A stretch of DNA of 54,274 nt, from positions 1 to 54,274 of the forward strand of contig JAUJPG010000032.1 of the NCBI GenBank assembly GCA_030447245.1, written 5' to 3'. This DNA is from Chloroflexota bacterium (GTDB taxonomy: Bacteria > Chloroflexota > UBA6077 > JACCZL01). Below the pieces are notes generated by a model, which made no database searches, was not told where the DNA came from, and was given only the letters and a program-made list of their open reading frames with translations. The translations under genes and the position numbers were made by a program. This document shows, in pieces, positions 8,840-17,816 of this stretch; position 1 is the stretch's first letter, and every line of letters begins with the position of its first letter.

Positions 8840-8959
8840 CAACGAATCACCCCCGACGATTTTCCTGAATCTTCGCGCGAATCGCGGCGCTGCGTCGGAT
8901 GCCGACAAGAAGGGGCAAGGCCGCTAGCGGCCTTGAGCGAGACTGCGAACGGTGAACTC

Positions 8960-9879
8960 CATTATGGGCCTACTCGAGGCCGCCGACGGTCACGTCGAGC
9001 ACCGCCCGGGCGGCCACCAGGCTCGCCGGCGCGGGTCGTCTGGAGTCGCTGCAGCTCGTGCAGCGCTTGGGCAAGCTGCCCTACCAGGTGCGCTTCGTAG
9101 CGCATGACGCGATCGGTCTGCGGCGCATCTGCCGAGCAGGCGCTCGCGGCGCAGCTGGTGTATCGCCGTCGCGATCTTCTCCGATTCGGCCTTGAGCTTG
9201 ATCACCTCCGCGCTGAAGTGCTGCAGGGCACCTGCGAGAAGGCTCTCCCGGACTCGTCCTCGGCCTGGCCATCGCCGCGGTGCCTGCCGGACACGGCGGT
9301 CCACTCGGTGAACCCACCCCAGGGAATCTCATCGCACACCTCAGGCATCGAGAACGTCTCGGGGTCGACGTGCTCGGTCTGATCGGCGACTGTCGAGAGC
9401 ACCAGCTCGGCCTCCTCGCCGCTCATCCGAGCCTCATCGAGTCCAGTTCGACACGGCCAGCATCCACGTCGAGGGCTCGCCCGGGCGTCGCGGAATAGGC
9501 TTGCGGTCATCCCGATGATCCGGGCCAACTTTCCGGTATAGGGCTCAGGCTGTCCTCGCGCTCGTCGGCCAGGTCGTCCACGACCCGCTCCTGGCCGACC
9601 GCGATCATCTCACGCTCGGAACTTCGCGACCCGCCTCCTCGCCGCCAGATGAGGGCCACCCAGCCAGGACCGTCTCGGTTGCCCGACGGATTGGGGCTGG
9701 CGAGCGTTGCAGCAGGCGCCGCCCACTCGTCCTGCCGCTCGATCTCGGGAGGACTGCAAGCGGCGAGAGGCCGCCGTGCTTCACGGCGTTGAGCCGCGCA
9801 GGGCCTTGCCGCGGTCTTCCGGGCCGGGTCGACTTCCTGGCGTTTTGCGGTTCGCCACGGCCGCCTTTGCGCTCGTCAT
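8960..9879 (-). pseudogene. 'NARKSTGP...NAxKHG' family protein, frameshifted
   Basis: The ATG at 9879 follows GGAGGAAG and starts MTSAKAAVANR. Shifting frames then gives NARKST, a G-P-A-R-L-N-A-V-K-H-G segment, an acidic middle part (EEAELVLSTVADQTEHVDPE), FSAEVIKLKAESEKIATAIH, and finally RYEAHLVGQLAQALHELQRL. This order (N-terminal NARxSTGP/NAxKHG, C-terminal RYEAHLxRxLxxALxELxRLQ) is a recurrent uncharacterised family in planctomycete and Chloroflexota genomes, often near mobile DNA. At least three frameshifts break it here. It follows the unknown gene at 10009-10671 on the same strand. Confidence 0.5.
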
Positions 9880-10008
9880 GGAAGCTTCTTCCTCCATCAT
9901 GCAGGGTCTGCCTCGGACCGTCAGCATCCGCGTCGAGTCTCGCCCAGCTCTCAGGACCCGAGTTGACCTGCTCCGTCGCCACGTTCACCTGGCCCGCGCT
10001 GCCGATGC

Positions 10009-10671
10009 TCACGCTCGGCATTGGCCCTCCCGCCGCGCCTGGAGCGCCTTCAGGTTGCGGAGCATCATTCGATTCGAGCCGAGCAGCGGCACCAACTGCT
10101 CGCCAATCCGCTCCACGATGTCCTCGGCGCGCAGGCCGCGAATCTTCAGGTCCCCAGGGCTCCTATGTTCGCCCTGCGTTGACGCGCAGCCCTTCTTGCC
10201 GAAGGCTCCCGCCTCGAGCATGCTCGCGAAGTTCCCTGATCCAGCCGTTGATGCGGATCGTGTGGTAGTAGCTGAGGACCGCCACGTCGATCAGCATGAG
10301 GTCGGCCGCGCTCTCGGACCCATACTCGTCGATGAGCCGTCGTCGAAGGACGAGCAACGTCGCCATCAACTCGGGATCGAGATACCGCTCGGCGCCGAGG
10401 CGGTCGATGAGGAACTCGCTCGTCTCCAGGTCCTCGGCCGCCTTGCGGACCGTCTCCTTCCAGGCGTCGGCGTCCTTCCACGTGCTGCCAGCCGTCCAAG
10501 GCCCCGGAACACAGCACGCGTGTCGCTCATGAGCCGCTGATGCCGTTCAGCCAGGCGACGCTCGTACTCCGCCTTGAACACGTCGAAGTACTGCTTTCAT
10601 CGAGCACGCCATCTGGTCCGGGCGGCCGCAATGCGTGCGACCTCGAGCGCCTCCTGCTCGGCCTGGGGCAT
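10009..10671 (-). pseudogene. Unknown helical protein with in-frame TGA and frameshifts
   Basis: Translation from ATG 10671, which has GGAGGACTG directly upstream and starts two bases after the previous gene's stop, gives MPQAEQEALEVARIAAARTR and then a TGA at 10597-10599 where a tryptophan would fit. It continues in frame as FKAEYERRLAERHQRLMSDT. Further frames supply LMATLLVLRRRLIDEYGS, LMLIDVAVLSYYHTIRINGW and AEDIVERIGEQLVPLLGSN. The pieces read as one mostly helical protein of about 210 residues. I do not recognise the family. Its strong ribosome site and tight coupling to the preceding gene show it was once part of a working operon. Confidence 0.45.
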
Positions 10672-10673
10672 GG

Positions 10674-10970
10674 TCAGTCCTCCAGTTCACGCAACAAGCG
10701 GCGCAACGCCGCCAGCTCTCGTCGCACGAGGTAGGCGGGCGGCGGGCGATGCCGCGGTCGAGCGCGGCGCAGGGCGCCTCCGCATCGTTCCCTGCGGACG
10801 TACTCCCGCCGCTGGCGGCCACCCTCCGCCACCGACGGCCTGGGTACGGCCCATGTCTCGGCGCCCGGCGCGCAACGGCAGGTCGGCTTGCCGCACCGCA
10901 CCGACTCCGGCACAAGCGCACCGGGCAGGGACAACGTCTTACGCAACGTTTCGCCGCTTTTCGTGTTCAC
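10674..10970 (-). CDS. DUF6788-like small protein
   Basis: A 98-residue protein beginning at a GTG preceded by GAGGAGGATGG. Its core, PGALVPESVRCGKPTCRCA, is the signature of the DUF6788-type family ('pGslv.r.vrCGKp.CrCa'), found widely in phage, plasmid and transposon neighbourhoods; the function is unknown. The normal family then has a tyrosine-rich region describing a 'w.d.grrrk.yV' strand, represented here by the segment ending RREYVRRE, and a basic C-terminal helix. The stop lies two bases before the next gene's start, which indicates translational coupling in the element's operon. Confidence 0.6.
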   Translation of the reverse strand: MNTKSGETLRKTLSLPGALVPESVRCGKPTCRCAPGAETWAVPRPSVAEGGRQRREYVRRERCGGALRRARPRHRPPPAYLVRRELAALRRLLRELED

Positions 10971-11072
10971 CCATCCTCCTCACCTCCGACGCTAACGTCC
11001 CTTCGGCCGGCTAGTCGGCACGCGGCCGCTGCTCCAGATGCCGCGGCATGTCTCTCGAGGCCTGCCGACACG

Positions 11073-11447
11073 TCACGTCCCCTCGCGCGCCTCGTTCAGC
11101 ACCCGCTCGACGGCACGGACGCAGGCACCGCAGCGGAAGCGCCGACCCTCGACCAGATCTTCGCCGCAGCTCAGGCACCGCCCCAAGGCATCGGGGAGGT
11201 TTCGGCGCGCGACCAGGAATGGGATCAGCCCGCGCGGCGTGGCCTGCTGCCGCATCGCATCGACCCGCCAGTTGATCTCGTGGTCCTCAGCCGCGACCAG
11301 CCTCACCAGGTCGTCCTTGTGCTCCGCCATCGCCGCGCGGAGGTCAGGCGTGACGGCCTCCCGCGGGCGGAAGCGGAGACGGTTACCGTCGAGGGCCAGC
11401 TCGACGCCGCGCCTCTCGAGCTCGGTCAGGATCTGGGCCGGTCCCAC
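11073..11447 (-). CDS. TubC-N-like domain plus zinc ribbon protein
   Basis: The 124-residue product has an N-terminal helix-strand-helix module (ILTELERRGVELALDGNRL, then LRAAMAEHKDDLVRLV) resembling the TubC N-terminal domain, which in mobile elements often accompanies replication primases. A C-terminal zinc ribbon follows (CLSCGEDLVEGRRF, CGACVRAVERVL). I prefer the GTG at 11447, two bases before the end of the primase stop codon region and preceded by GGAAGAG; an upstream ATG at 11471 would add eight residues and overlap the primase. Position directly after the primase suggests the two work together in replication of the element; that is inference. Confidence 0.6.
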   Translation of the reverse strand: MGPAQILTELERRGVELALDGNRLRFRPREAVTPDLRAAMAEHKDDLVRLVAAEDHEINWRVDAMRQQATPRGLIPFLVARRNLPDALGRCLSCGEDLVEGRRFRCGACVRAVERVLNEAREGT

Positions 11448-11448
11448 G

Positions 11449-14186
11449 TTAGATCTCTTCCCATGCGTCATTCGGGTCATCACCGCGCACCGCCGCCGAG
11501 ATGAAGGCGGCAGAACCGTCCGCACCGTCCGCATACCCGGTCGGACCGTCCGCGTGATCGTCCACCCCAGGCGGCACATCGTCCGCGAAGGGTGCACGAC
11601 CGTCCGCGGCGACACGCCCCTTGTCCTCCTCGGAGGCGCCTGCGGCGGACGGTGCGGACGATGGGGACGGTCGTCCTGCCGTTCCCTCGGTCCCGGCGTC
11701 GCGGCCGAGCGCGAGCCGAATCAGGCGCCGCCGATCATGCCCTGACCGCTCGCCGACCGCGACCACCAGACCGATCCCGCGCAGCGCCGGCGCCAGCCGC
11801 CGCAGTTCGCCGGAAAGCCCGCGTGGCGACTTCGGCCACTCCTTCCGCCGCGCCGCCGCCTCGCCGGCGAGATCTGTGAGCCGGGCCAGCAGCTCGGCTG
11901 CCGTGCCCTCCCACGGGCCTCGCGTGAGGTCTTCGGCGATGAGGCGCTGCAGGGCACCACCGATCGGGCTGGCTTCGATGGCCTGGTCGTGGCTCGCGTC
12001 GCGGGCGCGGGTGTAGGCCCGCAAGAACGCAGTCGGCTCGCCCCGCCCGCGCTCGGCGGCGACCGACCAGAGCGCGAAGTCGGCCCGCCCCGCCCGCGCT
12101 CGGCGGCGACCGACCAGAGCGCGAAGTCGGCCATTCGCGGGAGGCGCGCGAGACGGACGCTCGGCAGTGTCCGCAGGGCGGCGGCCACATCGTCGAGGAG
12201 CGCCCCGAGTAGACGCGGCCGCGCCGCCTCGAAGGCCACCCAGAGCGCCTTCTCGTCCCGTCGCTCGTCGTCGGGGATCTGGGCGAGCGTCACCTGGACG
12301 GCACGGTCGAGCAGGTCCGGTCGGCTAATGTAGTCCGTGATCCCTGTCAGGACGATCGGCCGCTGCGCATCGAACAGCGCCTCGTCGAAGTCGGTGTACA
12401 GCTCGCGCGTCGCGAACCCGCCGCCCGTGGACAGGCGGCAGAGAGCATCCGAGAGCCAGAGGGGGATCCCCGAGATGTTGTCGAACCCGACCAGCCACGA
12501 TCCCCGGGCCGCGATCGCCAGGTCGCGCGCTTCCCGCGGCTCGGCACGGAGCGACGGCGTGCGCGGGTCGACCAGCGATCGGGCGAGGCGGGCGGTCGTC
12601 GACTTCGCGCTGCCCTGCTCCCCTGAGAGCGCGAGGACGACGTAGGGACCACGCGGGCGAAGGCTCCCGCGCAGGAAGGCGTTGAACAGCGCCCACGCCT
12701 CGTCGTCCGCGACGTTCACGAACTCCCGCAGCTCGTCCAGGGTACCGCCCGAGATTGGCTCCGGCAGGGCGAGCGCGCCGGCCACTCGGATGAAGTTGAC
12801 CGGCGGGTCGGTGACGATTGCCCAGCCGTCGCGCGTGACGCGAGTCGCGCGCCACGCCGGATCGCCGAGGTCGAGGTACAGCCCGTCGTCGCCTTCAGGC
12901 GCAACGCGAACATAGACGGGCTCGACCGGCCCGTCGAACAGCCCCCGGGCCTCGAGGACGTTCAGCGCGTTGCCGACCGCCTCCGCATTCGGTGCCTTCG
13001 CAGTCTCGGCGTAGTACGCCCCGATCAGCCAGCGGCGGAACCCGCGCGAGCGGATCGGCCAGCACTCCCGATGGTCGCCAACCGTCATCCGTCCGTACGC
13101 TGTCCCGAGCGGGTCCGAGAACAGGTCGCCCACCGAACCGAGGCGGACAAGCATGTCGGCCTGAGACTCCCCCTCGCCGCGTTCCGAACCGTCCTCACCG
13201 AGGGTGGGCGCGCGCAGCGTATCGGTCGTCAGCGCGAGCAGATCGTCCACATCGTTCCCCGCGGCGAGGAAGTCGTCGAGCCCCACCTTCGTACCGCACT
13301 CGCCCGGCGGCAGATAGATCAGGCGGACGACCGCGCCGCGCGATTCGAGGAGTGGCTTGAGCCGCGAGAGCGCCAGGTAGACCGGCGATTTGAGCATCAC
13401 GTCGCTGTCGAACGCGATGAACACCTCGCGGCCCACCTCCCGCGCATCCTTGAGGGCGATCGCCTCCCAGTCGGGAAGCGCCGCCTTGCCGCCCCACTCG
13501 TTTGTCCCGCGCCAGTTCCAGACCCCGAGCAGCGCGATGCAGCAGAGCCCGATACTGACCGCGGCGTCGGCCTTCCGCGCCCCCTCAGTGATGAACAGCG
13601 GCACGGTCGGATCACCCAGGATGTGTCGCACGGCCGGCGGCACGTCGAGCGCCATGCGCGCGCCGGCGACCGTCTCGTACTTCAGCGCCCTGCCATCGCG
13701 GACGCGGGGACTGTCGGGCCGCGCCTGATAGGTGGCCAGGTCGCCATGGACGTTCCGGATCGGGATGACGAGCGCCGGTACGGTCCGCTGAGAGCGCGCG
13801 AAGCCGAGCCGCTCCATCTGAGCCGCCTTGCTCGCCGTCCAATAGGAACGTGCTTTGGCGACACAGGGGGCGATGGCCGATTCGAAGAGCAGCCGCGCAT
13901 GCTCGACGCTCAGTGAGTTGTCGTACAGCGCCAGGAGGGGAGCGTCTTCCCCGTCGACGAGTCCACGCAGCCCGTCCTCGTTGCAGCCGTCCTTGCACCG
14001 TGCCCGTAGCTCCGCGCCTCGGAGGTCAAGTTCGAGACTCGGCGTTTCCGATCCACAGAACGGGCAGTGGACTGATCCGCGGGCTCGGTAACGGGCGTCG
14101 TGGCACGCGCACGGTGCCGCGCCGCATACGAGCAGCCTGCTCAGGCATCGGTAGCGGGCAGTCGCTGTGAGGAGCGGGTCAGGCAT
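11449..14186 (-). pseudogene. Primase/helicase-type replication protein, frame broken by 47-bp duplication
   Basis: The gene starts at ATG 14186 after GGAGGGGG. The product begins with a zinc-binding domain (CPFCGSETPS at residues 41-50, then RCKDGC), followed by a DUF3854/TOPRIM-like region (FITEGARKADAAVSIGLCC; VFIAFDSDV; VGLDDFLAAG) and a C-terminal P-loop helicase-like domain (LSGEQGSAKSTTARLARSL; IVLTGITDYI). It resembles replication primases of integrated elements. Near 12130 the frame is shifted by a perfect 47-bp tandem duplication. Removing one copy rejoins LWSVAAERGRG to a C-terminal frame that contains AYTRARDASHDQAIEASP and ends at 11449. As written the protein ends in an unrelated tail at 11721. 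Confidence 0.75.
12039..12132. repeat. Perfect 47-bp tandem duplication inside the primase gene
   Basis: Positions 12039-12085 and 12086-12132 are identical over all 47 bases; the flanking bases differ. Because 47 is not a multiple of three, the duplication shifts the primase frame, and deletion of one unit restores a continuous frame of about 910 codons. Confidence 0.95.
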
Positions 14187-14370
14187 CGACCCCCTCCCGT
14201 CCAAGCTGCTCCTTGCCGTCCTCGATCGGCCGCGCGTCGAGGCCAGCAAGCATGAACCGCCACAGGCGGTCTCAGGCCGCTGTGCGCGGGCCAACGCTCC
14301 AGTCGGAGCGGATGATCAGGGAGAGGTCTTCCGATTCGACGCTACGCTTCGTGTTCCGGCCCATAGAGGA

Positions 14371-14411
14371 AGGCTCCCATGTCCCCCCTACTCCCAGGGG
14401 ATCGGGAGCCT
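14371..14411. terminator. Hairpin between ImmA-like gene and primase
   Basis: AGGCTCCC (14371-14378) pairs with GGGAGCCT (14404-14411), and an inner CCCC/GGGG pair can extend the structure. No T-run follows on either strand, so this may be a weak terminator or a structured leader for the primase mRNA. The surrounding 14187-14451 interval shows no other convincing gene. Confidence 0.35.
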
Positions 14412-14451
14412 CTCCGCCGGCCCGAGCCAGTGTGCGGTTGTTCCTCGGCTG

Positions 14452-15550
14452 TTACGGCCTGCGGCCCTTGTAACTGATATCGAAGCTCGGTCGCGGGCCG
14501 CGTAGCTGGATCTCGATGACGATCTGGCGGGCTCCTCCGACCAGCAGATGGTCTGAGAGCATCGCCTGGCGCACGTCATCGGCGAGTTGATGAACCTCGA
14601 CCGGAAGGCGCTGATGCGAAGCCGATCGATGCTGACCGCTGATGCCGACGAGCGTCTTCGATGAGGTCAACTCGACTCGGGCTGAGCCGTATCTCCTGAA
14701 CACCGTCAGCACCGCGGTACCTTCGGCGCGGAGGAACTCATCGTCGTTCCGGCGGATGGTCTCGTGGACCTGGTCTGCTAGGCGACGGACCTGCTCGTCC
14801 ACGTCACAGGCTCCAGCGAGTCGTCGACCCGGAACAGCGGAGGCGCGGCGATCAGGCGCCGTCGCCCCCCGTCGTGTACCACGTGGCACAGGCCCCGATG
14901 ACCGAAGTAGGTCACAAGCGCCGTGATGTTGACGCCAATGAACTCGGCGATCTCGTAGAGGAGGCTCCATCCGGCCCCTCCAAGGTCTCCCCCACCGACC
15001 CCGCGCCGGTGGAGCTCCAGGAACGCCGCGCACCGCCGAAGATCGGGCAACGCGATCGCCATGGACAGCCCGGCGTTCTCGGCGATGAACTCTCGCTCCA
15101 ACTGCCCCGCATGGCCGCCGCTCCCGACGCTCCTACAGACGACCATTCGGGGATCCTCCCGCTCCAGGCCGGGCAGCGCGGGCTGTCGGCCTGGCATGTG
15201 CCTGTTCGGGTCGAGATCTCGGTCGACGTGCACCGCTTCGTGGGCAACCGCGACGATCCTGACCCCGGCCGCGTCCTTGACCGCCTGGAATCTCGGCGAT
15301 CCGCCTGTTGATGGTCACCTCGACCCGTCCCCTGACGACTTCGCCTTGGGCGTACCTGTCCAGTGGCAAGACGTCGTCGCGCAGGCGAGCGCCCTGGATC
15401 TCTCGGACAAGATCCTCGACTACATCCTGAGGGGCGCTCCGGCAGGCCTTCACTATCCATGAACTGCGTCAGCAGGCGTTCACGTAGCTCGACGCCGAGC
15501 TTCCAGGCCCCTACCCGCTTCGCGTCCAGCCACCTGCTGCTCGCGGGCAC
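14452..15550 (-). pseudogene. ImmA/IrrE-like metallopeptidase, frameshifted
   Basis: A GTG at 15550, just after the XRE gene's stop, starts a frame (KLGVELRERLLTQFMDSEGL) that shifts to DVVEDLVREIQGARLRDDVL and VEVTINRRIAEIP. A further frame then gives RIVAVAHEAVHVDRDL, an H-E-x-x-H zinc motif, followed by QLEREFIAENAGLSMAIALP, equivalent to the 'EreAn.FAa.lLmP' helix of ImmA proteins. The C-terminal part after 14800 changes frame again (VDEQVRRLADQVHE onward). ImmA-type peptidases cleave the XRE repressor encoded next to them to induce element excision. The XRE-ImmA order here fits, but three or more frameshifts suggest it is inactive or poorly sequenced. Confidence 0.6.
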
Positions 15551-15553
15551 CGA

Positions 15554-16045
15554 TCACCCTCCCCGAGTGCTCGCGGCGAGGAAGTCGAGCACCGCGGCTC
15601 GCCGGTCCGGCGCCATCTGGGCCACCCGTCGCAGGATCCCGAAGAGGCCCTCGATGTCTTGCTCCGATAGACCGAAATGGGAGGCCAGCGCTCCACGGAC
15701 GGCCGGATCGACATCCTCGATGAGGGTCCTCGGAAAAGAAGAATCGGCGGGTTGCTCACCCGCCGATCTCTTGAGGACCGTGTCGCCATCGGCGACACGC
15801 CGAACAAGCCGGTCGAGAATCTCCCGGGGCAGACAGTCAGCGAGTGCGAGCATTCGCTCCAGTTCACCATCGAGGGCTGTGGCCAGCTTGACGACCGTCT
15901 CGGCATTCGGGACCGCGCTGTCGTTCTCAATGCGCGAGAGGTGCGTGGCCGAGAGCCCGGTCGCCGAAGCCAGTTCCTGTAGCTGCCAACGGTTCCGACG
16001 CCGCAAGCGCCGCACGTACTCGCCCAGGGTCAGACCCGCATCCAT
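15554..16045 (-). CDS. XRE-family repressor of the integrated element
   Basis: A 163-residue protein with an N-terminal XRE helix-turn-helix (about residues 6-62: TLGEYVRRLRRRNRWQLQEL, then TGLSATHLSRIEND and VVKLATALD). The C-terminal part is helical and contains a PRTLIEDVDPAVRGALASH segment followed by a repeat-like EGLFGILRRVAQMAPDRRAA, which may be the effector or peptidase-sensitive region. An ImmA-like gene follows immediately, the arrangement used by ICEBs1-type elements and many prophages to control induction. A 7-bp dyad (16118-16140) 73 bases upstream is a good operator candidate. The gene appears intact. Confidence 0.8.
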   Translation of the reverse strand: MDAGLTLGEYVRRLRRRNRWQLQELASATGLSATHLSRIENDSAVPNAETVVKLATALDGELERMLALADCLPREILDRLVRRVADGDTVLKRSAGEQPADSSFPRTLIEDVDPAVRGALASHFGLSEQDIEGLFGILRRVAQMAPDRRAAVLDFLAASTRGG

Positions 16046-16117
16046 GAATACAGGTTACCGGCGAACTGCGGTCTCTGTCAAGGTCTGCGGGCGGACGCAG
16101 GCGCCAGCGTAGCGCGA

Positions 16118-16140
16118 CCGTGTCCCCGAAGGAGACACGG
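16118..16140. promoter_or_regulatory. Candidate XRE operator dyad
   Basis: CCGTGTC (16118-16124) and GACACGG (16134-16140) form a perfect 7-bp inverted repeat with a 9-base centre, 73-95 bases upstream of the XRE start. A further GTGTCC follows. Such dyads are typical of autoregulated repressors; binding itself is inferred. Confidence 0.45.
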
Positions 16141-16158
16141 TGTCCAGCCGTTACCTCA

Positions 16159-16195
16159 CCGGGCCACGTGCATCGGCATGTACGTTCACGTCTGC
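16159..16195. repeat. 37-bp dispersed repeat, copy 1
   Basis: Shares TGCATCGGCATG, ACGTTC and TCTGC in the same spacing with 46236-46272, in the same orientation, about 28 of 37 positions. The centre is nearly palindromic. Confidence 0.5.
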
Positions 16196-16420
16196 AAAAC
16201 TTGGACAGGCCAGCAGTGTCCACTTCCGAGCAACCCGCGCACTGCAGATGGCCCGCTAGGGCTGAGTCGCTGCCAGCTTCCGGGCAAGGCGGCCCGCCGA
16301 GCCCATGGTCGCCATCGCCCGCTCGTGATGTGCCCGGGCGCACCGCCAGTACGGATCGATCAGTCTGAGTCCACTCCCCACGGATGTCGGACGCCAGCCG
16401 CGCGTAGGCGACGGCAACGA

Positions 16421-17806
16421 TCAGCGCGTGAGTGGAAGTGCCCGCCTCGTCAGCGCGTCAACTGCCGCATCGATCAACTCGGCTGCGCGCTCTCGCCAGC
16501 GTGGCTGCTGCGTGCGGAAAAAGCCGGCCGCCGCGTTCAGCAGCGCCGCGGCATAGTGGTAGCGCAGGCGCCCGCGCCAGCCCCGCGGGACTTGGGCCAA
16601 GTAGGCGTCGGCGAGGGTCCACGCCACACCCTGCATGTGGTCGCGCGGGCCCCACATGGGCTCCCGCAAGGTGGCCAGTCGCACAGTCAGGTCGGCCACA
16701 TCCTCTAGTGGGTCGGCGCCGGCCAAATCGTCGAGGTCGATGATCCGGAGCCGATCCCCTTCAAGGAGCAGGTGAGCAGGCTTCAGGTCGCGGTGGGTCG
16801 GGGCGGGCGGACATTCTTCCAGTCCACTAGCGACCCTCCGCATGATCCGCTCGACCTTCAACTTCTGGACCGGGCAGGCCCAGCCGAGGAGCGTCCCGAT
16901 CCTGACGAGGTCGGCGATGTACTCGGTCAAGACGCATCGACGAGCCGTGATCAGAGGTTCGGTGTGGAAGGCTGCGAGCGCGCCGGCGACCCGACGCGCC
17001 GCCGCCACTGCGTCTCGCCCTTCGAGCACTATCTGCTCCAGCGAGATGCCCGGCGCCTCGTTGAGGACGAGGGCCTGCAGGTCGCCTAGATACGCGATTG
17101 GCGCGTCCACTTCAAGCCCGCCGTCTTTGCGATCCCTCCCATGAAGCCGGTGCTGTAGCTCAAAGGTCTGCTGGCCTCGCTCATCCGGGTAGACTTTGAC
17201 GTAGAACGACGGCTCCCTCCGCCCCGGCCCGTCTCCACGCACTCGGTAGCGGACCACCGCCCCGAGCCGCGGCCGGTACCTGACCGGCTCGACCTCCCAC
17301 GTCACCCTTCGTCCGATGTCCGCCCGTGTCAGGAGGAGGCGCTCGAGGTCGGGCGTCGGTCCGGCCATTACCATCGGCAGCGTCGGCAGGCGGCGATCGT
17401 ACGGGAAGACCTGGATCAACATGTCAGCCTCGGGGACGTAGTCGACGGGCTCGAACGTCCGTAGCGCCTCCGGGATCCGTCGCTCCGGTCCGCCGGCCCG
17501 CAGCTGTCTGAAGGCCCGCTCGGCCCGCCCATCCGTGAAGAGCGCGCCGGTCACCCACTGGCTGCGCTCCCGCCCGGTCGCGGGGTCAACCAGGCGCACG
17601 CTGTACTGCAATAGGCATCGGTCGCCCGGCCGATACCGCACCCGCACGAGCGCGCAATCCCAGATCTCGCCGATGCCCACCGCCAGCGGCCTCAGCCGCG
17701 CGCGGAAGATCTCCCGCATGGCCGACAGGTCTGCTGCCAGCTCGAGTCCCGGAAAATTGCGATCGGTCGGGAAGGCATCGCGGCTCAGCGCGGGCGTGGA
17801 CGTCAT
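16421..17806 (-). CDS. APH-fold phosphotransferase (operon kinase 2)
   Basis: A 461-residue protein with a C-terminal aminoglycoside-phosphotransferase/choline-kinase-type fold. The catalytic loop is HRDLKPAHLLL near residue 338 and the metal-binding segment RIIDLDD near 354, followed by LEDVADL. The N-terminal 280 residues carry two copies of a basic-aromatic motif, RYRPGDRC (57-64) and RYRPRLGAV (176-184), suggesting an internal duplication of the N lobe or a fused substrate-recognition region. The substrate is a small molecule, possibly a sugar or aminocyclitol, that cannot be named from sequence. The ATG at 17806 lies 10 bases after the upstream kinase stop. It is the last gene of a six-gene operon and is not a known resistance enzyme. 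Confidence 0.72.
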   Translation of the reverse strand: MTSTPALSRDAFPTDRNFPGLELAADLSAMREIFRARLRPLAVGIGEIWDCALVRVRYRPGDRCLLQYSVRLVDPATGRERSQWVTGALFTDGRAERAFRQLRAGGPERRIPEALRTFEPVDYVPEADMLIQVFPYDRRLPTLPMVMAGPTPDLERLLLTRADIGRRVTWEVEPVRYRPRLGAVVRYRVRGDGPGRREPSFYVKVYPDERGQQTFELQHRLHGRDRKDGGLEVDAPIAYLGDLQALVLNEAPGISLEQIVLEGRDAVAAARRVAGALAAFHTEPLITARRCVLTEYIADLVRIGTLLGWACPVQKLKVERIMRRVASGLEECPPAPTHRDLKPAHLLLEGDRLRIIDLDDLAGADPLEDVADLTVRLATLREPMWGPRDHMQGVAWTLADAYLAQVPRGWRGRLRYHYAAALLNAAAGFFRTQQPRWRERAAELIDAAVDALTRRALPLTR

Positions 17807-17816
17807 CGAGCCGAGC

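Larger units (their letters stand above)
16046..16420. other. 375-bp intergenic region at the edge of the element
   Basis: No supported gene lies here. It holds the dyad upstream of the XRE gene and, at 16159-16195, one copy of a 37-bp repeat seen again at 46236-46272. The minus-strand XRE promoter must lie in its left part. Confidence 0.5.
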
